Shown here piece after piece: positions 57,326 to 63,990 of a stretch of DNA of 64,000 nt (positions are counted from its first letter, which is position 1; each line of letters starts with the position of its first letter). The translations under genes were made by a program, and so were the position numbers. The notes beneath the pieces are model-generated. The model was not told where the DNA came from. It saw only the letters and a program-made list of their open reading frames with translations, and ran no database searches. This DNA is from Kaistella gelatinilytica (GTDB taxonomy: Bacteria; Bacteroidota; Bacteroidia; Flavobacteriales; Weeksellaceae): positions 329,524-393,523 of the forward strand of contig NZ_JADPVI010000003.1 in NCBI RefSeq assembly GCF_015679325.1, given 5' to 3'.

Positions 57326-58048
57326 TTATCCCGCAACGGCTAATCTTATGAAATTTATTTTGTTGTTTTTAATATCAAATTGCCAGTTATATAAATGTTC
57401 TCCTTCTGATTGATAATCTGTATAAATGTCTAAATCTTTGATTATTTCTGAACTATTCATAAAATTGTACAGAATAGAAATTCTTTCATTCTCAATTGTT
57501 ACGCTGTATTCAATAATTACGAATCCATTGTCAACTAGAACTTTATGAATTCCTACATTTTTATACCAATTAATATCATCTAAATCAATTTTTTTCATAA
57601 CACTTAACAGATATTCAGTGTCATATTTATCTTCTGCTTTGTAATTAAACAATTTTTGTAAATTGACTTTATCATTTTCTAAGACATAATTTTTGAAAAT
57701 TTTTATTTGATCAACCAATTCTTTCCGGTTATTTTTTAGTTGTTTTGTTTTGTCTTGAAATAATTTAATATTTTTTTTTTCAATTTCATTGTAAACTACA
57801 CTTTTGTTGTTATTCTTTGATTTGTACCAAGATTTTTCCTCAAAAAAGTCTTGAAATCTACTATTTTCAAATTGGTAACCATTTCTTGCAAATATTTCGT
57901 TTGTTAAAAGTCGAATTTCGTCAATACTCAAAAATTTAGTTTGTTCGGATTTAATAAGTTGAGTTGCACAAGTTGAGCAATCTTTTAATGTCTGTGCTTT
58001 TACATTTAAACTTAAAAGTGTAAAAAATATAAAGATGTAATTTTTCAT
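57326..58048 (-). CDS. secreted YARHG-domain protein in a gene cassette
   Basis: This 240-residue protein has a signal peptide (MKNYIFIFFTLLSLNVKAQ), then a Cys pair (CSTC) and a YARHG-like domain at about residues 38-80: LSIDEIRLLTNEIFARNGYQF then FEEKSWYK, where the Y/F-A-R-H/N-G core and the final W-Y are seen. YARHG domains are extracellular and of unknown function. The C-terminal half is unrecognised. The gene sits between attC-like elements 2 (before) and 1 (after); the end sequences GTCAGCAG and CCGCTAAC match at 6 of 8 positions when compared as reverse complements. Confidence 0.75.
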   Translation of the reverse strand: MKNYIFIFFTLLSLNVKAQTLKDCSTCATQLIKSEQTKFLSIDEIRLLTNEIFARNGYQFENSRFQDFFEEKSWYKSKNNNKSVVYNEIEKKNIKLFQDKTKQLKNNRKELVDQIKIFKNYVLENDKVNLQKLFNYKAEDKYDTEYLLSVMKKIDLDDINWYKNVGIHKVLVDNGFVIIEYSVTIENERISILYNFMNSSEIIKDLDIYTDYQSEGEHLYNWQFDIKNNKINFIRLAVAG

Positions 58049-58096
58049 TTTTTTTCTTGTCTGTCTGTGGATTTCTGTCGGTCAATAAATTACTGC

Positions 58097-58224
58097 TGAC
58101 GGTTGGGTATATCTGTTGGCGGGACTTTTTGTAACAAGTCTTGGTAAATATAACAAATTGAACAATTTGCAAAAATGTTTAGGATAGGAACTTCCGCACC
58201 GATAATAGAAATACCTTGTTGTGC
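58097..58224 (-). repeat. attC-like element 2
   Basis: Minus strand: GCACAAC at one end and ACCGTCAGC at the other. The inner arms GGTATTTCTATTATCGG and CCGCCAACAGATATACC pair with a few bulges. The loop holds the block shared with elements 3, 4, 5 and 7 (aatataacaaattgaacaat). Confidence 0.75.
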
Positions 58225-58234
58225 GATTGTGCTT

Positions 58235-58900
58235 TTAACGATTGTTTTTTTTCAATTCATCGAATTTTTCTTTGTAAAATCTTTTATCAGCATCTGTTGA
58301 TGTATAGTTCAATTTCGGTAATTTTATGATGTGTTCTATTCTATTCCTGGTCAAATTGAGGAATTCAGCGTAGAATATTTCAGCGTAAAATTTTTTAATT
58401 TCATTTCTATTTATAATTATAAAACATAAGCTTCGATTTAATTTATCATTTTGAATACCAATTATGTAATCTTTCGATTCCCATTCATTTTCAGAAAAAT
58501 AAGCATCTTTATTATTTAACTTAATTGGGGTATAATCACTTCGCTTGTTAAACATATCAAAAATTGATTTAATATTGTTTTCTGTAATATTACCTGGACT
58601 TTCAGCAGCCCATCCTTTAAAACCAATAACTTTGTTATTTTCATTAAAATATAAATCAAAATAGTCCAATTTAACACCATTTGTAAAAGGTTGCCATCCA
58701 GCTTTTATATTTTCCTCATTCAATACAATTCTAGAGTGCAATGTATCAGTGTAGGTATAATATCTCAAGTTATATACTTCTTTATTTTTAGTTAAGAAGT
58801 TATAAGGTTCATTGAGAATATGGAGATTAATTTCTTCCTTTGTTTGACCGTTGCATGAAACTATTATGGAAAAAATTCCTAGTAGTAAAAATATTCTCAT
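58235..58900 (-). CDS. lipoprotein of unknown function in a gene cassette
   Basis: I start at the ATG at 58900, which gives a lipoprotein signal MRIFLLLGIFSIIVSC (lipobox IIVSC). The longer open frame up to 59026 is translation of the attC-like element 3. The mature ~205 residues have WQPFTNGVKLDYFDLYFNEN and WESKDYIIGIQNDKLNRSLCF, looking like a beta/alpha protein. No family is recognised. It is followed by element 2. Confidence 0.65.
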   Translation of the reverse strand: MRIFLLLGIFSIIVSCNGQTKEEINLHILNEPYNFLTKNKEVYNLRYYTYTDTLHSRIVLNEENIKAGWQPFTNGVKLDYFDLYFNENNKVIGFKGWAAESPGNITENNIKSIFDMFNKRSDYTPIKLNNKDAYFSENEWESKDYIIGIQNDKLNRSLCFIIINRNEIKKFYAEIFYAEFLNLTRNRIEHIIKLPKLNYTSTDADKRFYKEKFDELKKNNR

Positions 58901-58944
58901 TAAATTTTTATTTTCAAATTTTAGGCACATTTTAGTATAACTTA

Positions 58945-59079
58945 TCGCAAAATGTTTCGATATTTCAGTTGGCGGGCACTTTTTATAAAAAGTCTTTGTA
59001 AATATAACAAAATGGACAATTAGCAAAAATGTTTAGGATAGAATTTTCGAGCAGCTAAAATAAATACCTCGTTTTACAC
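58945..59079 (-). repeat. attC-like element 3, one end degenerate
   Basis: Minus strand: the AAC end reads GTAAAACGAGGTATTT. The opposite end (CCGCCAACTGAAATATCG) has lost the CCCAACCGTT part. The central block aatataacaaaatggacaat is shared with element 2. Confidence 0.65.
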
Positions 59080-59083
59080 AGTA

Positions 59084-59581
59084 TTATTTTTTAATGTAGT
59101 AGGTGTAAATCTCTTTTTTTAATGCTTTTTTTCTTGCTTTTCTATTGATAATGTTTCCTCGATCATCAATACGTCCAACTAGATTTCCATTTTTGTCAAC
59201 TTGTTTTATAAGTCGTAAACGTTGCTGTCCGTTAACTTTACGCACGGAAAAATACAATATCTCTTTATCGATTTGAAGTGACGGAAAAGCGGAAAAAGAT
59301 GTAGTTGTAAATTTGTTATTTTTTAAATCAATACGAGATATAATTTCTTTTGAATCATTCAGAAAGCTGATCTGATCAAGATCGATCGCTATGAATTTTG
59401 TAAACTTAATATTAGAATTATAATTTGAATCCAATTTTTATTTTAAGATCCAGGTGCCGATTAATCCGTTTACCATTTCATTTCTAACATCATTATTCAT
59501 AACATCATTTTTATTCTGTGATAATGAGAAAAATGATATAAATAGTAATAAAAACGATAAGGTTAAATTGGAAACTTTCAA
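59084..59581 (-). pseudogene. cassette gene split by an in-frame stop codon
   Basis: Reading one frame from about 59581 (a TTG start, LKVSNLTLSFLLLF, with signal-peptide character ending FSLSQ), the product runs to GLIGTWILK, then TAA at 59438-59440, then continues in the same frame KLDSNYNSNIKFTKF to the stop at 59084. The GTW followed by beta segments suggests a lipocalin-like or similar secreted beta protein, but this is weak. Total length with the stop read through would be about 165 residues. A single-base change to TAA explains the break. No ATG start is visible for the first part, which also suggests decay. Confidence 0.7.
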
Positions 59582-59599
59582 TTGATGCAGTGTTTTGTA

Positions 59600-59719
59600 A
59601 TGTTGAATTTGGCGGGGACTTTTTATAGCAGGTTTTTGTAAATATAACAAATTGAACAATTAGCAAAAATCTTTATGATAGGAACTTCCGCCCCGCTAAT
59701 AGAAATACCTTGTTGCCTG
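59600..59719 (-). repeat. attC-like element 4, one end degenerate
   Basis: Minus strand: CAGGCAACAAGGTATTTC at the AAC end, then TATTAGCGGGGCGG. The other arm keeps CCCCGCCAAATTC but has lost the ATACCCAACCGTT part. The loop is almost identical to elements 5 and 7. Confidence 0.7.
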
Positions 59720-59734
59720 AAGGTCTTTTAATGA

Positions 59735-60151
59735 TTAGTTATTTCCGCAATTATTTTTTCTAAATATAATTCCATTAACCAACTTGTATTCATATTTATT
59801 ACTTAAAAATTTTTTCACTTTTTTTAATCCAAGAATAATCAATTTAGTTTTCGTCATTTTAATTGGAAATTCTGAGTTGGGTTCAGAATCGTTTTTTCCA
59901 AGATATAATTTACCATCTCTTTGGATTATAACTCCAGATTCCTGATTTTCTTTTTTTTCAATTTTACCATAATTTGGTGAACTGAAATTTTGAGATTTCC
60001 ATATGTAATTACGGTTTGGAAATACTTCAATTTGTAATTTCGTTCTTATCCCGTCATTTTCTTTAGATTCAAAGCAGTATGAAGTAGAAGTGTTTTGACA
60101 ATAATTCTGGATTGATAATAAAATGAATATTAATTTTACAAAGGCTTTCAT
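59735..60151 (-). CDS. secreted protein of unknown function in a gene cassette
   Basis: The start at 60151 gives MKAFVKLIFILLSIQNYCQ, a signal peptide. The longer open frame to 60232 is translation of attC-like element 5. The mature ~119 residues contain beta segments (RTKLQIEVFPNRNYIWKSQ, VIIQRDGKLYLGKND) and a terminal Cys (KNNCGNN). No family is recognised. It lies between elements 5 and 4. Confidence 0.65.
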   Translation of the reverse strand: MKAFVKLIFILLSIQNYCQNTSTSYCFESKENDGIRTKLQIEVFPNRNYIWKSQNFSSPNYGKIEKKENQESGVIIQRDGKLYLGKNDSEPNSEFPIKMTKTKLIILGLKKVKKFLSNKYEYKLVNGIIFRKNNCGNN

Positions 60152-60159
60152 AGACTTTC

Positions 60160-60295
60160 TGCTAACGGTTGGGTATTTCTGTTGGCGGGGACTTTTATTA
60201 ACAAGTCTTTGTAAATATAACAAATTGAACAATTAGCGAAAATCTTTATGATAGGAACTTCCGACCCGCTAATACTAATACCGTGTTACCAGCAG
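60160..60295 (-). repeat. attC-like element 5
   Basis: Minus strand: starts CTGCTGGTAACACGGTATTA, ends AGAAATACCCAACCGTTAGC. The arms GGTATTAGTATTAGCGGG and CCCGCCAACAGAAATACC pair with few mismatches. The GCTGGTAAC end is the exact reverse complement of GTTACCAGC on the other side of the gene at 60301-60849. Confidence 0.85.
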
Positions 60296-60300
60296 TTTTT

Positions 60301-60849
60301 TTATTTACTTACGTTTTGATTATATAACATTTTTCCAATTCCATTCTGAAAAATAATAAAAATTAAACCAACTAAAACTTTTAATGACGCTGAAAATATA
60401 TCAGAACTTATTCCTATAGTTTTTATATCGTCTGAAATATTTTGGTTCATATTTCTAATTTTAATCAACGTAAATAATTTATTGATAAGTTCAGGAATCG
60501 ATTCAAAAAGTAATAGAATACCAATTGCTAAAATTGCAACTTGTAATAAACTTTCAGAATTTAATTTTTCGAAATTTATCTTCTCGTTTAGAAAGTTCTT
60601 AGGCTTTAATCTTCCAATAATTATGTCGGGATTTATTATAAGAACATAAAATACTGCAACAATAAATATCACGAGAATTATTAGATAAATCCAAGTTTGC
60701 ATAATTCCATTTTTACTATCGAATGGAAAAAATATCTCAGAATTTATTAAATAAGTTAACTGTTGAGGGAAAAAGTTAAAGATTAAAGTGAAGACTGAAT
60801 ATAATCCGAAAACTCTAAATATTATTCGAAGTAGATTTTTTATTTTCAT
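60301..60849 (-). CDS. small polytopic membrane protein in a gene cassette
   Basis: This 182-residue protein has four hydrophobic segments (VFGLYSVFTLIFNFF, WIYLIILVIFIVAVFYVLII, LLQVAILAIGILLLFE, LKVLVGLIFIIFQNGIG), an arrangement similar to DUF2975-type or other small four-helix proteins. No signature is certain. The gene is bracketed by GTTACCAGC (element 6) and GCTGGTAAC (element 5), a perfect 9-base match that defines it as one cassette. Confidence 0.7.
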   Translation of the reverse strand: MKIKNLLRIIFRVFGLYSVFTLIFNFFPQQLTYLINSEIFFPFDSKNGIMQTWIYLIILVIFIVAVFYVLIINPDIIIGRLKPKNFLNEKINFEKLNSESLLQVAILAIGILLLFESIPELINKLFTLIKIRNMNQNISDDIKTIGISSDIFSASLKVLVGLIFIIFQNGIGKMLYNQNVSK

Positions 60850-60866
60850 TTTTATTTTTTAAAATT

Positions 60867-61000
60867 GCTGGTAACGGTTGGGTATTTCTGTTGGCGGGAT
60901 AAAAATACGAAAACTTTGTACTTGCTAAAATCTTAATTAATCGCTAAAATCTTCGATGAAAACTTCAGACCCGCTTGTATAAATACCTTGTTATGTGACG
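60867..61000 (-). repeat. attC-like element 6
   Basis: Minus strand: starts GTCACATAACAAGGTATTTA, ends AGAAATACCCAACCGTTACC. The loop differs from elements 2-5 and 7 and equals that of element 8 (aaaaatacgaaaacttt, taattaatcgctaaaatctt). Confidence 0.85.
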
Positions 61001-61006
61001 TATTTT

Positions 61007-61459
61007 TTACTTTTTATTTTGTATAAAGTTTAAAAGATCGAGAACATGTTGTTTTGTGTGATTGTTAAAAATCATTTCAAAAAAACAAAGTCCGTCAGAC
61101 AAACTATTATTTTCAATTCTCTCTTTTATGTCTAAAAGGTCAATAATTATGTCGGTCAAATCATCAAGTGCATCTCCAGTTGCATTTTCATCCATGTTGT
61201 AAATGTCACTAATGTCAAGTACGGTTTTATAAAGTCCGAAATCTTTAAAATTACTTGTAACATTTTGTCTGATTTTAGAGTATTCAATTTTGTAACAGTC
61301 TGGAAAATCTCTATCATCAAATTTATATTCTATGTCAAAATATAGGTCATAAATTTTTACAAGATTTCTCTCCAACAATTTACCATTATCGGTTTCAGTC
61401 CAGTTTGGATTTAGACCATATTTTACAATATCGTTAATTGTTGGAATTAGTTCTGTCAT
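61007..61459 (-). CDS. DUF5063-like protein in a gene cassette
   Basis: This is a 150-residue acidic cytoplasmic protein. The C-terminal half ATGDALDDLTDIIIDLLDIKE followed by FFEMIFNNHTKQHVLDLLNFI resembles DUF5063, in which an (S/T)-D-D-L-x-D-I-Y-x-D-L-K helix is followed by an aromatic-rich helix and H-x-x-x-H-x-x-D-A-L. The function of DUF5063 is unknown. The gene starts 21 bases after the GTTATGTG of element 7 and ends just before CACATAAC of element 6. Confidence 0.75.
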   Translation of the reverse strand: MTELIPTINDIVKYGLNPNWTETDNGKLLERNLVKIYDLYFDIEYKFDDRDFPDCYKIEYSKIRQNVTSNFKDFGLYKTVLDISDIYNMDENATGDALDDLTDIIIDLLDIKERIENNSLSDGLCFFEMIFNNHTKQHVLDLLNFIQNKK

Positions 61460-61480
61460 TTCGGTGTCGCTCTATTATGG

Positions 61481-61617
61481 CACATAACGGTTGGGTATTT
61501 CTGTTGGCGGGGACTTTTTATAACAAGTCTTTGTAAATATAACAAATTGAACAATTAGCGAAAATCCTTATGATAGGAACTTCCGCCCCGCTAATAGAAA
61601 TACCCTGTTATCTACAG
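61481..61617 (-). repeat. attC-like element 7
   Basis: Minus strand: starts ACTGTAGATAACAGGGTATT, ends AGAAATACCCAACCGTTATG. The arms TATTTCTATTAGCGGGG and CCCCGCCAACAGAAATA pair with two mismatches. The loop matches elements 4 and 5. Confidence 0.87.
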
Positions 61618-62325
61618 TTATTGTTTTTGAATCCATTTAATATTCACTACTGACTCTTTCCAAGTCTCGGCCAATGCACCATCGAATTTTCTGCCTGTAT
61701 ATTTTTCTAAATCTTTTAAAATATTCCATGCTCTTTTATCCCCGATAATTGAAAGTGCTTCAAGTCGACCAATGATTTGTTCCCAATCAGAATTAAAACC
61801 TTCTCCTTGTTTTAGAGAGTGTAAAAAGTCATCGGCTTGTTTTTTACTGATTGTGTATGGTTGGATTTTCGACTTTAATTCTGAAACGTATAATTCATCT
61901 CCATTTGGTTTGATAGTTTGTTCTCCGATTTGAATTAATGTCCAACTCCAATCATCTCCAACGGGTAAATATCTCAAATCTTGAATCTCCAATTCATTTT
62001 CTTTTTCAACGATCCTGCACATTTTTACTGCTCCATATTGCACATAAGATTTTCCGTCATCACAATCGAAAATATTAAATTCAGAAATGATAAATCCTTC
62101 TTCGTGCATTTCATTATCAATAAAACCACAAATACTTACAGATCTGTTATTTTTAAACAAGTACGTTAACTTCGGTTCATCATTTTTTAATGAGCCAATT
62201 CCGTCAAAACACTTACAACTTTCCGTTAAACTAAGTTTAATATTGTCTTTAGAGTTTGGTTTTGAATTTTCTTCACACGATAATTGGAAAGTAGCGATAA
62301 TTATGAGTGCGATAAATTGTTTCAT
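61618..62325 (-). CDS. lipoprotein of unknown function in a gene cassette
   Basis: This 235-residue protein has the lipoprotein signal MKQFIALIIIATFQLSC (lipobox FQLSC). The middle contains CKCFDGIGS, SVSICGF and FDCDDGKSYVQYGAVKMC, with several cysteines likely in disulfides. The last ~70 residues are helical and HEAT/TPR-like (EQIIGRLEALSIIGDKRAW). No family is recognised. It is bracketed by GTTATCTACA (element 8) and TGTAGATAAC (element 7), reverse complements over 10 bases. Confidence 0.7.
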   Translation of the reverse strand: MKQFIALIIIATFQLSCEENSKPNSKDNIKLSLTESCKCFDGIGSLKNDEPKLTYLFKNNRSVSICGFIDNEMHEEGFIISEFNIFDCDDGKSYVQYGAVKMCRIVEKENELEIQDLRYLPVGDDWSWTLIQIGEQTIKPNGDELYVSELKSKIQPYTISKKQADDFLHSLKQGEGFNSDWEQIIGRLEALSIIGDKRAWNILKDLEKYTGRKFDGALAETWKESVVNIKWIQKQ

Positions 62326-62330
62326 AATTG

Positions 62331-62464
62331 TAGATAACGGTTGGGTATTTATGCAGGGGGGATAAAAATACGAAAACTTTATCCTTACTAAAAACTTAAT
62401 TAATCGCTAAAATCTTCTATGAAAACTTCAGACCCATTTGTATAAATACCTTGTTATCTACAGG
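62331..62464 (-). repeat. attC-like element 8
   Basis: Minus strand: starts CCTGTAGATAACAAGGTATT, ends CATAAATACCCAACCGTTATC. The loop is close to that of element 6. The inner arms are somewhat diverged (CAAATGGGTC with ATCCCCCCTG). Confidence 0.8.
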
Positions 62465-62471
62465 TTTTGTA

Positions 62472-63128
62472 TTATGACTTGACGCCTTTTTCAATTCTAT
62501 TAAGTATTTCGTCGTAAACTTCGTTTCCAAAAATACCTTTCATAATTTTAGTGAAATCCAAGTCAACGGATACTATTTTGTAAATTTTATCTAAGTACGA
62601 ATTTTTAATTATAAAGAAATATTCATTTTCAGTTTCTACTAATGAAATAAATTCGGTCTCGTTATTTAATTCTCTAACTTTTATTTTACTAAAATTTGAA
62701 TCTTGACAGAGTTTTTGAATTACTTGTCTAAAGTTTTCATCTTCTTGATTGAGTGTTATTTTATTTTTTTTAATTAAAGGCTTAAAATCTGTGTATATAT
62801 CGTAATTTTCACTATTTACTAACGCGTAATTTTCCTCATATTTTTTTAAATCAAAATCTTCAAGTTTAAATATTGACGTTAATACTTTTCTAAACAAATC
62901 TGGTAGAATGGTAATTGCATTTTGATGTTCCCATCTGATAATAGAAATATGTTTATTTGTTATCTGATCTGTTACATGTAAATCAAAATATCCAGATCTA
63001 TTCCCAAACGAAATTGTATGATGAAAGGCTTTGTTTTTCGAACTTCCAAAAACCAATTTATTACCTCTAAAAGTTAGCCATAAATCATCAGATATTTTAA
63101 TCTTTTCTATTTGGGGATGTTCATTCAT
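62472..63128 (-). CDS. unknown protein in a gene cassette
   Basis: I choose the ATG at 63128 (MNEHPQIEKIKISDDLW), 218 residues. The frame stays open to a GTG at 63161, but those 11 codons are the attC half-site 8b. There is no signal peptide. Features are LWLTFRGNKLVFGSSKNKAF, HVTDQITNKHISIIRWEHQN, and a C-terminal helical part; it looks cytoplasmic with mixed alpha/beta content. No family is recognised. Confidence 0.65.
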   Translation of the reverse strand: MNEHPQIEKIKISDDLWLTFRGNKLVFGSSKNKAFHHTISFGNRSGYFDLHVTDQITNKHISIIRWEHQNAITILPDLFRKVLTSIFKLEDFDLKKYEENYALVNSENYDIYTDFKPLIKKNKITLNQEDENFRQVIQKLCQDSNFSKIKVRELNNETEFISLVETENEYFFIIKNSYLDKIYKIVSVDLDFTKIMKGIFGNEVYDEILNRIEKGVKS

Positions 63129-63130
63129 AA

Positions 63131-63160
63131 ACTTGTAGAAATACCGTGTTATCTGTAGCA
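63131..63160 (-). repeat. attC-like half-site 8b
   Basis: Minus strand: GCTACAGATAACACGGTATTTC then TACAAG, that is, only the AAC arm. The loop and the GTT arm are missing and the next gene starts at once, which points to a deletion that fused two cassettes. Confidence 0.7.
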
Positions 63161-63165
63161 CTTTT

Positions 63166-63831
63166 CTAGTTTATTCCTACTGGAAAAGCGAATACATAAT
63201 TTATTTTTTTTCCGTCACTTTCTGCGGGGATCCAGTTTCCAGTAGTTTTATAAAGTGCGACTTTCGCTAAAGTATTTAAATTTTCATTATCACCTTTCGC
63301 ATCGAGTTTTCTGATGTCACCGTTAACATCAATTACAAATGTTAGAATTGTTTTTAAACGGACATCTTGTAAATTATAGAAATAGGGAAGGTTTTCTATT
63401 TTAAAAAGTTTTGCAAAATCATTTCTAAATCCACCTATTCCTCCATTTTTATATTCAATTTGTTTTTCAATAGTTGTCGGAATTTCCGCCTTGCCTTTTG
63501 TTAGTCCTTCGACTTTTTCACCTTTTTCGGCTCTTTCTATTTTTTGAATTGTTTCTGAAACTTTTTTAAGTTCAGTGAAACTCATTTTGCTTCCTTCTAT
63601 CAAACTGTCTTTTTTATAATATTGTCCAAGAATCTTATTATATTCCAAAATTCTTTCATTGTTAAATTCTGATAAAATTGGAAGATACTTTTTAGGTCGT
63701 TTGTTTTGTGTTTTTATTTCTTCAATTTTTTTATCAAATATATTGTCAACATTTTTTAGATCTTCAAGTTGAGCAGATAAAAAACTGAAATTTAGAAGTA
63801 AAAGAGTGGAGATTAAAATTTTATCTTTCAT
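63166..63831 (-). CDS. secreted TonB-C-like domain protein in a gene cassette
   Basis: This 221-residue protein has a signal peptide (MKDKILISTLLLLNFSFLSAQ) and a Lys/Glu-rich helical region. The C-terminal domain resembles the tandem pair at 26966-28206: NGGIGGFRNDFAKLF (there YPGGFNTLRKQVADLF), TILTFVIDVNGDIRKLDAKGDN, and a closing beta strand INYVFAFPVGIN. It is bracketed by GTTATCTG (element 9) and CAGATAAC (half-site 8b). The pattern suggests a periplasmic protein; the function is unknown. Confidence 0.73.
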   Translation of the reverse strand: MKDKILISTLLLLNFSFLSAQLEDLKNVDNIFDKKIEEIKTQNKRPKKYLPILSEFNNERILEYNKILGQYYKKDSLIEGSKMSFTELKKVSETIQKIERAEKGEKVEGLTKGKAEIPTTIEKQIEYKNGGIGGFRNDFAKLFKIENLPYFYNLQDVRLKTILTFVIDVNGDIRKLDAKGDNENLNTLAKVALYKTTGNWIPAESDGKKINYVFAFPVGIN

Positions 63832-63854
63832 TTGTACGGTATTTTTTTTGTGTT

Positions 63855-63990
63855 GCAGATAACGTTTTGCGTATTGGCGATGGTGCGGCTAAAAATACAA
63901 ACTTTTTGTATTATAAATTAATCTTCGGAACATCAAAAATAGTTAAACTTGCGATTCTTCCGCACTATTGCCAATACGATGTTATCTGCA
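63855..63990 (-). repeat. attC-like element 9, most complete palindrome
   Basis: Plus strand: gcagataacgttttgcgtat ... gccaatacgatgttatctgc. The 9-base ends gcagataac and gttatctgc are perfect reverse complements, and the inner arms cgtattggcgatggtgcgg and ccgcactattgccaatacg pair with few mismatches. The loop differs from elements 2-8. It shows that the array continues beyond the right edge. Confidence 0.85.

Noticed and set aside
59615..60232. Two paralogous proteins starting MFNLLYLQ
   Set aside because: The shared N-terminal phrase is translation of the repeated attC-like elements, not protein homology; the real starts lie downstream.
57181..63990. CRISPR array
   Set aside because: The repeats are 120-136 bp, diverged, and separated by whole genes of 400-700 bases, not by short spacers; no cas gene is seen.
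57181..63990. MITE or transposon copies with terminal inverted repeats
   Set aside because: The inverted arms look MITE-like, but the ends match across a gene rather than within an element, there are no visible target duplications, and every copy sits just after a stop codon on the same strand. Kept as the main alternative hypothesis.
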